Both the position numbers and the translations under genes were made by a program. From Pyrus communis (Eukaryota > Streptophyta > Magnoliopsida > Rosales > Rosaceae): a stretch of 64,000 bases of DNA. The first letter of the stretch is position 1, and every line of letters starts with the position of its first letter. Positions 11,596 to 23,181 of the stretch are shown here, one piece after another. The notes under the pieces were generated by a model that was not told the origin of the DNA, ran no database searches, and saw only the letters and a program-made list of their open reading frames with translations. The stretch spans positions 22,822,061-22,886,060 of the forward strand of contig NC_084804.1 in NCBI RefSeq assembly GCF_963583255.1, written 5' to 3'.

Positions 11596-11613
11596 TGGCG
11601 CCGTTGCCGGGGA
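11596..11613 (+). promoter_or_regulatory. Primer binding site of element A (tRNA-Asp)
   Basis: TGGCGCCGTTGCCGGGGA starts five bases after the 5' LTR and is the exact complement of the 3' end of plant tRNA-Asp(GUC) as I know it. It is the site where minus-strand DNA synthesis would start. Confidence 0.9.
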
Positions 11614-11864
11614 TTAGTAAATTTGCTAATTCCTTGGATTGTTTTATTTTCGTTTGTTTTTATTTTATTCCAGATTCTTAATCTTGTTTTGTTTCTTGTT
11701 CTAGGTACTAGTTTATGGCTCGGAGTTCTCATCCAATTCGTGAACATATCCTGGAGTGATTGGGTTCTTCGTCCAGCTGCAAGACGTAAAAGAAAGCGCT
11801 ACTTGGGAGGCAACCCAATGCACTGAATAAAAACAAAGCATGTTCAGTAAAAAAAAAATAAAAA

Positions 11865-11890
11865 AATAATAATAATAATAATAATAATAA
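11865..11890. repeat. (AAT)n microsatellite
   Basis: About nine AAT units follow an A-rich tract, 20 bases beyond the stop codon of the antisense gene. On the minus strand this is ATT-rich sequence that could serve its 3' end. Confidence 0.85.
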
Positions 11891-11911
11891 CATGGCAAAA
11901 TAATGTAACTT

Positions 11912-12544
11912 TCACAAAGGTTGTTTGCTTGAAGCCCCGCTCCTTGGCAAAACTCTAGAAGCGGGAGGCATCGGAGAGGAAGGCATCGAAGATAGAGCAT
12001 TCGAGGCCTCAATACTTGGCCAAACGCTGGATGAGCCAGGAAAAATGTGCCTCTGGAGGAAAGCCGAAAACCTTTGACGGTCATTTTGAATCCGACCTTC
12101 AGACTCTTGCAGCTCATCAAGCTTCCTCTTCATGCCCGTCGAATAATTGTTGGCAAGCACGTGCAAACTTCTATTCTCATGCTTAAGCAGTTTGATCTCC
12201 TGCTTGAGACTTTCCACCTCTGCCATCAACGATTCAACCTGACGGGAGCGAGCAAGTAGGCGTTGGCCCATGTTGGACACAGAGCCTGCACACTGAACAC
12301 TGAGAGCGAGGGACTCTTGAACAGCCAACTCATCGGACCGTCCTGAAAGCAGCCTACTATCCTTAGGAGTGAGGAGGTTCCTAGCTACTATCGTAGCTGT
12401 TGTTGCATCCATCATCATGGAGTCCTCACCTGTAAGAGGACCGTTAGAAGAAAAGAAAGAAGGGCGCCATACATTACCTTGACGGGGCGCAACCGGATCG
12501 CTGCTGAGACTCAAATCTAAGCTAAGGTTCGATGAGTTAGCCAT
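11912..12544 (-). CDS. Antisense ORF of element A, coiled-coil protein of unknown function
   Basis: 210 residues, opposite in sense to the retrotransposon. The N-terminus has an LxLxLxL run (LSLDLSL, residues 7-13) like EAR repression motifs. Residues 100-165 form a strong coiled-coil with charged heptads (SLMAEVESLKQEIKLLKHEN), followed by a Ser/Pro-rich tail. I recall similar proteins annotated many times in rosaceous genomes, where they mark this retroelement family. Tat-lineage elements are known to carry antisense genes near the 5' end, with unknown role. The frame has no stops, unlike the rest of the element, which suggests recent function or youth. It begins ATGGCTAACTC after a purine-rich stretch; no TATA box is evident on the minus strand. 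Confidence 0.6.
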   Translation of the reverse strand: MANSSNLSLDLSLSSDPVAPRQGNVWRPSFFSSNGPLTGEDSMMMDATTATIVARNLLTPKDSRLLSGRSDELAVQESLALSVQCAGSVSNMGQRLLARSRQVESLMAEVESLKQEIKLLKHENRSLHVLANNYSTGMKRKLDELQESEGRIQNDRQRFSAFLQRHIFPGSSSVWPSIEASNALSSMPSSPMPPASRVLPRSGASSKQPL

Positions 12545-13949
12545 TTTTCAAAGGTGTTCAGAGAGAAGGGGTGGATGGAGTTAATTCTCAAAGGGCCAGA
12601 GTCGATTTTCAAGAATGGGAATTCTTCAGAGAGTGCATGTTGGGGTGATCAATACCTCTATAAGAAGCCAAGGCGCCGCGACCACCGATTCAAAAATCTG
12701 GATTTTCCTGCGTGAAGTTCGGCGACGCGTTCGCGGCTTTTCAGAAAACGCGTTCAACTTTGTCAAAAGATATCTGACAAAGTCGAAAACACGTGGAGGC
12801 CATCATCACAACTACACATCTTTAGCCGACAAGCGCAAAGTTCGGCGACGCTTTCTCTGCCTTTCAGAAAACGCGTGCAGCTTTGTCAAAAGGAGCCGCA
12901 TCCGCACTACTACATGTCGTTCAGAAAGCGAAGGGGCGTCGTTCAGAAATCGAAGAGGCGCCACTATTTCAAAAAGCCAGATTTGCGGGATCAAAACGTT
13001 TGTCGACAAGGGTAAAAGAACAGTACCACCACTTGATATTATCTCTATATATGTCGACCTTCATCTTTTATGGCAAGGCAAACCTGAAGAAAATGTCCAA
13101 CTCTTCCTCACCTCTGAGGGCGCACTCCCAGCAAAGCCTCTTGAAATACTCAATTTTTTCTCCCCCAAAGAAGATACTAGAAACCTGGAGTACAAATGAG
13201 GCAGAAGGAAACGGTCGATCGAAGCATGTGGAGACAACCACAACAAATACATGTGCTGCTTCATTCGCCGTTTCTTCAAAAGCAAAGGTATCTCATATCA
13301 TCAAGGTCTAAAGCAAAAGTATCTCATATCATGCTCTTTCCCTGTCCTTTCCTTTGTCCTTGTTATTACTCGCATGGCAAAGTAAACGAAAGCAATCAGA
13401 GGCACTTGGAGTCAGTCTTCTGTTCTGGAACCGACTGCCTGGAATCCATTCCTGATTGCTTACCTAGCGTTGCTCTCGAGTAGTCATCTTCAACGGTTGA
13501 CACACTTCCAGAGAAGGGACCACTTCTGCAAGGGGAGCAAGCAAGGCAAGTGAAATTGATACATTGAAGCATGTGGAGACAAACATAGGCTGAGTTATCC
13601 TCCAACCCTTTTCAATACGAATTGGAAAGATTGAACAAAGAAACAGACCAAAGGAGTAAGCTCAGACCTTCGGGGGAGACCAAAAGAATCCTGCTGCCCA
13701 GTTCAAGAGTAGCACAAAGGAAAATCAACGATGGGAGGAACCCCTGTGGAATCAACAAAATCAAGCCTCAATGCAATCAACAAGGAGAAGATGGAATTTA
13801 CATTCCACAACCAGATTTGCGTCTCTAAACTCTTCTCTTTGTTATTTACATTTTGCCATGTTTAGTATGTTTAAGTGCTTTTTGTGTGTTTACTTATGTT
13901 TTGTGTGAATCTATGCTTAAAACATTGAGGACAATGTTTGATTTAAGTG

Positions 13950-13970
13950 TGGGGGGGGGGGGGGGGGGGG
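13950..13970 (+). repeat. Poly-G tract grown from a polypurine motif
   Basis: About 20 consecutive G following TTAAGTGTG. The preceding bases match the AAGTGTGGGGG motif of the true polypurine tract at 15664-15674, so this looks like a homopolymer expansion in an internal copy of that motif. Confidence 0.85.
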
Positions 13971-15661
13971 TAACTAATGTTGTTAATGCAAATTCGTGGG
14001 ATTTTATCACCCATAACTTCAAATGTTGTTCCTTGCTGTTTTAAGGTGTTTTTAAGTTGTTTTAGAGTGTTTTAGTATGTTTTGATTTAATAACTCCGAA
14101 AATCACATAAAAATTTGAAAAACATGTTTTGAAAAGCCTAAAAAGAGTGTTTTGAGTCGTTTTTGTGTGTTTATGTCTTAGGGTACCTTCCAACACAATG
14201 ATAAGGATTTGGTTTGTAATTGCATGACTGTTAAAAAGAGTTATAAACATGGATGAAAGTTTGATTTACTCTTGGTATATGCTTGGTTATGGTTATAATG
14301 TATGACTTCACATGCAATCATAAAAGAAAAATTCGTTTTTGTAACATGCTTGAAGGAAGGAACTCAAACAAACGCTACAACCTTGTGAGACTTGAGCCTA
14401 AACGTTCTTTGGAGAGTTATTTTCTGTGATTCTTTGTTTTCTAAAGTTGTTGCATGATCTCATTATTCCTTGCTTGGTTGCTACTTAGAATGCAATTGTA
14501 TCATGATAGAACTAAATGCTAGAACTTATATCCGTTTCATTCAAAGCATGACATTGAATTGCATAATATATATCAAGATGAAGTTGTGTTGTTGCCACCA
14601 TAGCCAAATAGCCTTACTTCCCATATTTCGTATATATTAGTTTTAACCCCGTTGAGCCTCGTTTAGCCTATTTTCTTTGCTAACCACATCACCCCTTACC
14701 TAGCCTAGAGTAGGACTTTCCTATACCCTTGTTCTTGAAGTATAGTGAGCATGACTTAAATGAATTCCTTTTGATTAATATGTTGCAGAAAATAAGTGTG
14801 GGGGAAGGGATTTTTGTGTGTATGTATGTGCCTAAGTCTTAAGGAGGCACGGGAAAAAGAAAAAAAAAATGTGAGAAAAAGAAGAAGAAAAGAAAGAAAA
14901 AGAGTGAAAATAAGTGAGAATGGACTCACAAGTGTGATTGTTGAAGAAAGGGCCCAAAAAGTTTGAATATGGCCCTAAGTTTTGTGTGACTTCCCCTTGG
15001 GTGTTCAAAGTTGACTTCTGCGTTCTAAAGGGAATTCTAAGTGCCTAATTAAATACTTTGCTCACTATTGCTTAAAGAACGTTTGTTTTCCCTTTCCTTT
15101 CATTGTTAGCCAACTCCCCAAGCCTCGTTACAACCTTTGACTTCTATCTTGATCGTTATGTGTTCAATAATGTGGAGTTTGGAATTGATATGAGCTTATG
15201 GAATCACTGGTTCTCGTTCTAAGTAGTAGCATTCCATTCATGAGATCATATATATACATGTTAATAATTCCAGAAAATGCTTTCCTTGTTATAACATATG
15301 TGAGTGTTCGTCTACATGTTTACATCAATCTTCTCACATATACCTAGTGTAGGGAGTGTAGTCAGAAAATCTGAGTGAAAACTGAGTGCATATCTTGTAA
15401 GGAATTGAGCAAATTCTCTAAGGCATGTTACTACATTTGAAATGTGTTTTAAATGCTTAATTGTGAACTAGTATGTGGTGACTATGATTAAGAATGTACT
15501 TAAGTGTAAAGATGGCTAAAATCTGTGAGAATAATGATTTTTAACTTGTCATGTGCATTGGAAGTCCCTGATACGATTGTTGGAAGGTGTAGGTTGTGTT
15601 TTGTTCGTTTCGTTTTGTTTTTGGTTTCTTTTGTTTTGTTTTGCTCGAGGACTAGCAAAAG

Positions 15662-15678
15662 CTAAGTGTGGGGGAATT
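15662..15678 (+). promoter_or_regulatory. Polypurine tract of element A
   Basis: CTAAGTGTGGGGGAATT immediately precedes the 3' LTR and would prime plus-strand DNA synthesis. Its counterpart in the left element is at 510-526. Confidence 0.75.
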
Positions 15679-18113
15679 TGATAGGAGCATATTCATGCTA
15701 CTTAAATGGCTAGTTCTCGTGCATTTACGATATGTTTCTTTAGTTATTTTAGTCCTTTATGCTTCTTTTGTGTGTTTTCAGGTTCTAAGAGGCTTAGGGA
15801 GCAAGAAAGTGCATTTTGAGGCTATTTGGAGCATTTTTGGGCATGGATTGGATAGCTTAATCATGGAGCAAAGAAGATGGACGAAATTGAAGCCTTGCAT
15901 GCTCTTTAGGACATAAAACAAAGGGCCTAGCCCAATCAAACAATCCTTTGAGCCATGCAAAACCCCTAGCCCAATCAAACAATCCATCAATTCACATGCA
16001 AAACCACCATTCACACACATGCACCCAAACACTTCCTTGTTGCCGTGCCTTTCCCTTCCACTTTCCAACCTTTCCAAATGCAATTTCATCAACACATGCA
16101 TTATTTATTCACTCTTCATCATTGCACTCATCACCAAAGAACTCCCCACCATTGCCGTGCATTCCCCCTAATTTCATCCATCCTCCACACCTTTCCAACC
16201 TAGCCACATCCTTTAATCATCCCCCCCTTTAAGTTATGATTTTATTTCCTAACCCTACATGCATTATTTATTAACTCTTCATCATGCATCCACATTTTAA
16301 ATCATCAAAAACTTCACCCTTTGCCGTGGCCTTCATTCCCATTTCAGCATTCACATGTTTTTCCAACTTATCCACAAGCCTTTGCCGTGGCCTTCATTCC
16401 TAGCATTTCCAGCTTTTCCCTTTACATTTCACATGCATTCACACACACTTCACACAAAAACATTCACATGCAAACACAAGCTTTAACCAACAAACAAAAC
16501 AGCCAACACATGCACCAAAACACCCATGCCGTGCACTTCACATTGAAATTCCAGCATCTTCACATGCAATTCCAGCTTTCACATGTTGTCCTAGCTGTTT
16601 TTCCATCATTCCTCCACACAAACACCTTAAACAAACAGCCATATACACCTCCACTCCTCCTATAAATACCCTTGCATTCCCATTACCTAAACACATCTCA
16701 TATTCATACACATTTCAGTCACAACACACTTCCATTCCATTGTACATACCACAAAACTCATCCATTGCAGAAATGTAGACCATCAAACCATCTTTGTGCC
16801 GTGAGTCTCCCTTACAATCCAAACACCATCCTTCCATTTCCACCACTCCCCAAACCATTCACACCATCAAACTATCCCTAGACCTTGTGCTACAACAAAG
16901 AGGAAGAGAAGAGTGCCTAAACGTTCATACAATTCAAGTTTGAGTTGTTGGAATGTTTAGGTGTTTCTTTGATTTCAATGTTTAATTTCAATACTCTTTG
17001 TTTTGTACGTATGAGGAATGGAAGAGAAGAGTGCCTAAACGTTCATACAATTCAAGTTTGAGTTGTTGGAATGTTTAGGTGTTTCTTTGATTTCAAAGTT
17101 ATGAGGAAATTCGAAATATATGTTTATGCTTACATTTTGATTTGATTACTTCTAATTGCGTTTCATAAGTTGTGATTCAATTTGTTTAACCGTTTGATTG
17201 ATAACTTATTTATGTATGTTTATTGAGAGTGCACGCTTAATTTTCATGCATGAATATGACGCTAGAATATAAGTGAGTTTCACCTAATAGTTACGAACTT
17301 ATATTCACAAGTAGTGGAGGTTGCTTATAAACAATCGCGTTAAACGAATTCTTGGCATAAGTTTCATGCAATCCATAGTAACGAATGCCTCGTCAACACT
17401 TATAATTTTCATAGAGCGTAATGATTCTTGCTTGTACCTCTTCTATGCATTCATGTTGAGGACTTGTGGGGAATGTTTTGAATTGTCGTATGCGCTAACC
17501 CATCCAATTCAATAACGTTAGGAAGATTTGAAGGTTAATTAATGCATCACGGTTAACTTGGGGTGTTGAGAATTTATGGTTTATTGAAATGCAATTGGAA
17601 ATCATTTTATTATGCAAGTGTAACATGTGTGGAGAAGAACCTTCTAGCTAGCATTCATCCATTCATTTTCATCGCATTCATATTTACTATCTGTTTTTAC
17701 TTACAATCTGTTTTAATTTCAAATTCGTCAATTTAAAACCCCCCCTTTACTTTCTTGTTCTTTAGTGCTTAGAATTTGTTTAGTTTATGTTTTAAAGTGT
17801 TTTGATTCAATTTATTTCCCAATTTCGTCCAAATTCACCAAAGTGCTCAAAACTGCCCAGAAAGTGTTTTTAAGGCAGTTTTGAGTGTTTTGGGTGATGT
17901 TTGAGCCTTTTGGTTTGTTTTAGTGTTTTAAGCGTTTAGCTTCGCATTCTTTGAGTTTAGTTTAGTGTTTTAAACTATATTTTACGTTTTTGAGTCAAAT
18001 CCAAGTGGTTAACAATCCCTCCTAATCCCCGGTCTAGAACGATCCCTACTTATACATATACTACAATTTGACAAAAAGAGGGTTTAATTTGTGTGCGTTT
18101 AAATCTCGCATCA
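15679..18113 (+). repeat. 3' LTR of element A
   Basis: 2,435 bases, TATA box TATAAATA at 16661-16668. It keeps the 62-base segment between the two copies of tttgccgtggccttcattcc (about 16319-16400) that is missing in the 5' LTR. It ends CTCGCATCA before the ATATG duplication. Confidence 0.93.
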
Positions 18114-20055
18114 ATATGCAAGTAATATACATATGGATATACCATGATGCAATCTAATACTCAACCATGCCGTAGCATTTTCAATTATAAACAATACAGT
18201 GAGAAGTGTACAATCAATAACGCCCTACTCCCAAACTACTTATTTTCAGGGATAATTATCCATGACAACCCAATTAACACTAATTTAACAAATTAATTCA
18301 TAAAACAAAAACTTGCCTTTACCAATTTCCTTCGCATTACACAATTTCCCAAGCAAGGCTTTTGTCTCAAATATTTTATGGCTGCATCTAACGTCTCGTT
18401 AGACTGCCTACGTACCCTAGACAGGGATCAAGCCATTCATAGTTCATATAGGTACTTCAAGCATTCACAATAATTATACGAAGGTAATATACCTAATCAA
18501 TTTAAAAGTGTCGATAGAACTCTCAACAATATGTACGATAAAAAGGAAAAGATCCACTCACCTGGAGTCCACGCTATGATTCTCTAGCGCACACATCGAG
18601 GCGTCCTGAATGATTGGTTCCTGTGACCAATTATCAAATCACATCTCAGAACTCTTATCTGAAAAATACGTAATTCACATAAAACACAACCTCAACGACA
18701 TTCTAAAATAGTTTGAGACCCATTGACCACAAGTCAACCGTCGATCAAAGATCGACAGTAGGGTTTACAACACTGTATAACTTGACCCGGAAGATCCGCA
18801 TATCAAATTTCTAATCCGCAACTCCCAACGATCCACAATATGTTTCTAGAATAACATATTAAAATTTCATTACGATCCAATGGTCAGATCTCCGCCAATT
18901 ACCTAAAACAAGTGGCCGTAAACATTTATTTTACTAACTTACAAATCCAATTCAGGAAGATCCGTAAGTCGGATTCCCGATTCATAAATTCCTATGATCT
19001 TTAAATATTACGTATTATAATGTATCCAATTTTGGTGATGATCCAACGGTCGGATCATTGATTCACATTTTTATCAAGTAACGTATCGTAACGAATTTAG
19101 GTTCAAACTATCAACTTACGTCATTCAAATGAAAAAACTAAATTCAAGACATTTGACATAGCCTAAAAATAGCATTGGCGGCCCATTGGCCACGCGCCGC
19201 CGCACGAGCCACCGCAGGTGGCGGTCGACCGCCCCGACTAGCCGGAAAATCCAACTATTTCCAAAAATTCTCAAACTTCACAGAAATGAATATCTCAGTG
19301 AGTAGGGAAACTTTCATACCTGCCATGAAGTCCAAAAGTGGACGGAAGATGGTCAATTTTGCCCACAAAGCCGGCGGGTGCCTAAAACTTCCCGACGTCG
19401 ATTCGTCGTCTACGGTGGTCCAACGGGGTCAAGGTTGGTTGGGTTTTTCTCCTGGGATGATGGGCTACAAAGCCCAAGTGGTGGCATCGGCCATCGCTTT
19501 GCAGATTTACCGAAAAATCGAAAAGGGTGGCCGGAGCACCATTGATTTTTGTCAAATTTCGTGGCCTCAAACCGCCCCATACCATGGTTAATCAAGGTGG
19601 TTCTTGGGTGGGTTTTGTAGAGGGGAATGAGAGCTTCAAGATGGTGGTGGTGGCATCGAAAAACTCCACCGGAGTTGGCCGGAATCGGCCTTGGAAAATG
19701 GACCCGCGGTGGGTGCGGGTGGACGGGAACCACTTCCTTTTTTTTTTTTTTCCTTTCTTTCCTCCATTTCTGATTGGGCTTCCCCCACAAAGTGGGGATT
19801 TAATTTAAATAAACACTAAACCTTGAATAACCAATTTCGAACGTCCGTAACTATACCGCTATAATCCGGACTCGCAAACGGTTTTCGCCTATACGTTCGT
19901 ACCAATGAGTACTACGAGGATATGCTAAAAGAATAAGTCCCACATCTCTCAAATCGATGGTCAACGGAAGTCAAAGTCCTTGCCTCTAGGGCAATTTCGT
20001 AAATTCACGCTTTTAAAATAAAATAAAAACGTAAAATTTGGAACGGGTTGTCACA

Positions 20056-20095
20056 ATCTATCCACCTTAAGAAAATTTCGTCCTCGAAATTTAAA
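20056..20095 (-). promoter_or_regulatory. Polypurine-like end of element B interior
   Basis: Minus strand reads AAATTTCGAGGACGAAATTT, then TTCTTAAGGTGGATAGAT and directly the LTR start TGTGACAACC. This layout is familiar from Del/Tekay-type elements and fixes element B on the minus strand. Confidence 0.65.
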
Positions 20096-23000
20096 ATCAT
20101 CAGTCCAAAGTAGAATACTCAAAATTAAAGAGATATATGTATGTAACTACATACATGAGGAAGACACAAAGTGATAGCGACTACATAAAAGAGGATGACA
20201 TTCCGTCATGATCGGAGTGTAGTGTTCTTTCATGCCTCCAAATTCCTACTATCCTCTCGTAAACGTGTTCAAGCGTAACGCACTTCGAAATTAAGCATGT
20301 AATATTTTTGGGTCAAGCCCAAACAACCATTAACGAATTAAATAAGTAAATACAAATATTAACGTAGAATAATCTACTTGTTTACTTGCTTAACAACCTA
20401 ACGAATAAGTTATTAATATTGCGGTCTGCACCCCGCAAAACCGACAATTCACTGTTGTCTTGATAAGCAAGTAACAATTCCTGAGATGCAATATTACCAT
20501 CTTGCCCCTCAATGGGAAATACACATACCAACCTCGATCGTACTCATTTACTACCTTCTAAGGCAACATCGTCAATAACATAAATTTTCTACATCAGAAT
20601 CTCAATCAAATATTTGTTCGCAATAATCTGCTGTAAATCACAAGCTGCACATACAATATTTGTATTATATTTCGAAGGATACCATACTCCTAAACAGGAA
20701 TGTAACCGTAGTTACCCATAATTCTAACAAAAGTATGCGTCCATTAAATATGCGATGTGCGTAAAATCTCCATACATCAACTCCAATGATACCATAGTTA
20801 ACCCGAAATTGTAACTGTGGTTACAAGTGACTAGAATCGAGATAAGGATACACTGCAACCATGCTACTGGTGGGACAAACAAGATGCAACTCGTCCACAA
20901 AGGTCTGAGTAACTCATTTCAAACTAATCGTTAATCTAGGGATAGAAATGCAATAATGAACAACTTCTAATACTCAAAACCTTCATAACGACTTCCAAAG
21001 GCTTGGAAGTGAAACATGTAACACGATGAAATATAAATACACCAAGATGATAATCTTGTCAGGTTTCTGTTTGCTGAATTTGTATAGAAGTCTAGGAGTA
21101 GTTTTCTCAAAAAGTCATCGTCCTCTGGACGCAATTAGAAAATTGTAGTTGCCCAAGGAAGTTTGAACTCTATATCTTCAATATCCACAGAACATTAATC
21201 AAAAGTGGGGTGCATCTAGAGTGAGGATTCATTTAGAACACATCAAAGGGAGCCTCGATTTTATCTCTTCCCTACTTCCACATTTGGTCACGTCACAAAG
21301 AGAACTTCTAGATCACATCACCCGAAGAGGTTGACTACATCCCACTTCTATCTTAGTGGTCTTCACAAGTGTCTTGTTGTTGAAATTTCAACACCCATTT
21401 TCAGGAAATAACTATTGCCAATACTTCAATTTTTAGAGCAAGAAGAATATTGTTTTCTACTTAAGTAAACAACCACCAATTGGAACATCATATAAGCGTA
21501 TCATTGGTTTAGCATCACGATTAATGAATTTCACATTCTTTACATATACAACATATCTCGAACTGAGCATATAAAAAGATACTTCCTAACTCCATTCATA
21601 CAAAATGATTAAAATCATTTGAACCATTTCTTGATAGATTAAGGGTAACTCTATATCAATACTCATATTTCCCAACTAAATAGAGTAGGACATGCTGGAA
21701 GTGTGCGAGAGTAGATACACGATAGTGCACTCATAGATGCTAATTTAATTCTACTATTGCCTCTGACAGAACTTCGCTTGTTCCAAAAAGTAAATGTAAT
21801 AAAAAGTTCTAAGATCAATGAAGATTTGGACACACTTTTCTACATAAAAGTCTCAATCAATATTCCAATGAAATTAGAAATTGTTAATTCTAGGTCATAA
21901 GTATGATGGTTCATCTTTAGCGGTTCTACCACCGAGAAACATAAGCGTTAACATACTAAGAAAGTCTGAATCCGAATTGACTTGTCACATCAATCGACAA
22001 TCACTATGCATCATCAAAATCTCCACCGAGAAGTGTCATCTAGCCTTCAAAATAAGGTGATGACTATTGACTTTAGGTCAATGAATAAGATGGTTCGTTT
22101 CAAACGGTTCTAATCGTGAAAAATAAAAGCAATACTTCGTCATGTTGCCATACCAACTTAACAATGTGGTGGTATCCGCGGTAAGATTTTTGGGATATGA
22201 CGCCAAAAGTATACGTCCTCGAATTTACAGTACTACTAACCAACTCTACGACACGAACTAAAAGGTCTTCACAGTTTCCTCGACACTCATAACAATCTAA
22301 CAGTGAGATCCCGCATTTCAATTCTAATGTCTACCTATGGAAGTGATCGAGAGGTGGTTAGTCAAAGGGTTTTCGTTTACCTAGATAAGTGATAGGGTAA
22401 AAAAAAACAATCATGAGCTTACCGTCCTATTGCAAAGCTTATTCCTAAGCTTCCACGATCCTAATTTATTCGGCTCAAGCGAAGTAGTTCATTGATCCTA
22501 GGAGGATTTGATGATTGCTTTTTGGATTTCTACAACTCCCAGGATATGACAACTTACATTTGCAAGCCTATTCTCACCCATTTAATAAGTACAACTACGA
22601 AAGCAAAAATCTGGGAATAGCGTTGATTGAAAAATCCCAATGCTAGAAAAAGACCTTGCTTAATATCTACTTTTAAAAAGACTTCATCGACAGTCGATCT
22701 TCCTCCTAAAGATTCAACATGAAGACAAGTATGCTTGAAGATATTAGTGCTAATAGGGACCAAAAAAATAATTATCCCTCAGATGATCTTCCGCGAAATG
22801 TTACTAAGAAATCAAGACTAACTAAGATTTCCAATCTCTAAAGGATCAATACTAACGGCGGTAGGACAATGATAGAATTATTTGGTAATATCTCTGGCGA
22901 TACATGATTATCAAAACATTTACTTAGGCCATCAACTTGCCTCACTTTTATACCTTTCCTCCACTAGGAAAATCTTCGTTTTAAATCTAAGGACAACCGC

Positions 23001-23166
23001 CAAAATGATTTTATAAAATGTCATCAAGACCACAAAATTGTCCAAAACTGAAGAAAAGTTAACATATTTTTCCATATTCGACGAGGTGGCATCATTCGAG
23101 CATCAAACACAAAAACCAAGAGTGTTCACATCACGCGTGTGATGAACACAATACTGCCCAACATAT

Positions 23167-23178
23167 GCTCTGATACCA
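23167..23178 (-). promoter_or_regulatory. Primer binding site of element B (initiator tRNA-Met type)
   Basis: Minus strand TGGTATCAGAGC lies three bases inside the 5' LTR border, the usual primer site complementary to the initiator methionine tRNA. Confidence 0.85.
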
Positions 23179-23181
23179 AAC

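Larger units (their letters stand above)
12545..15678 (+). other. Non-coding interior of element A
   Basis: It includes an imperfect local duplication (about 12712-12780 and 12837-12900, gttcggcgacgc to ctttgtcaaaag), two copies of tctcatatcat (13291-13301 and 13322-13332), a G homopolymer (about 13950-13970), a purine-rich tract (14855-14905) and three AAGTGTGGGGG motifs. Short open frames on the plus strand (for example 12615-13199) show no domain and are probably chance. Confidence 0.6.
9213..18118 (+). mobile_element. Element A: LARD-like non-autonomous Tat-type LTR retrotransposon
   Basis: LTRs are 9218-11590 and 15679-18113, with termini TGATAGG and GCATCA, flanked by perfect ATATG duplications (9213-9217 and 18114-18118). 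A primer site for tRNA-Asp follows the 5' LTR and a purine tract precedes the 3' LTR. The 4.1-kb interior has no gag, protease, reverse transcriptase or integrase; its only convincing frame is antisense (11912-12544). The site it occupied is intact in element B's other LTR (ATATG at 24435-24439), which proves the insertion boundaries. Antisense extra genes are known in Tat-lineage elements. Confidence 0.93.
7958..20055 (-). repeat. 3' LTR of element B, split by element A
   Basis: It consists of 7958-9217 plus 18119-20055 (3,197 bases without the insertion and one copy of its duplication). It aligns along its length with 23182-26229. It carries about 150 bases (roughly 19733-19885) that the other LTR lacks. 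Open frames around 19175-19808 recur in all three LTRs of this family but differ in frame integrity and have no known domain. Confidence 0.9.
20056..23181 (-). other. Non-coding interior of element B
   Basis: 3.1 kb between the two LTRs. On the minus strand it runs from the primer site to the purine-rich end at 20056-20095. No frame over 75 codons and no retroelement domain are recognisable in either orientation, so the element is either a non-autonomous derivative or heavily decayed. Mixed-sequence AT-rich DNA without evident repeats. Confidence 0.65.

Noticed and set aside
12615..13199. 194-codon plus-strand frame in element A
   Set aside because: No domain, includes a local duplication, and overlapping frames on both strands are equally open; probably chance.
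19175..19808. Open frames on both strands in element B LTR, repeated at 25508-26138 and 30325-30955
   Set aside because: Repeated because the LTR is repeated; lengths and frames differ between copies and no domain is recognisable.
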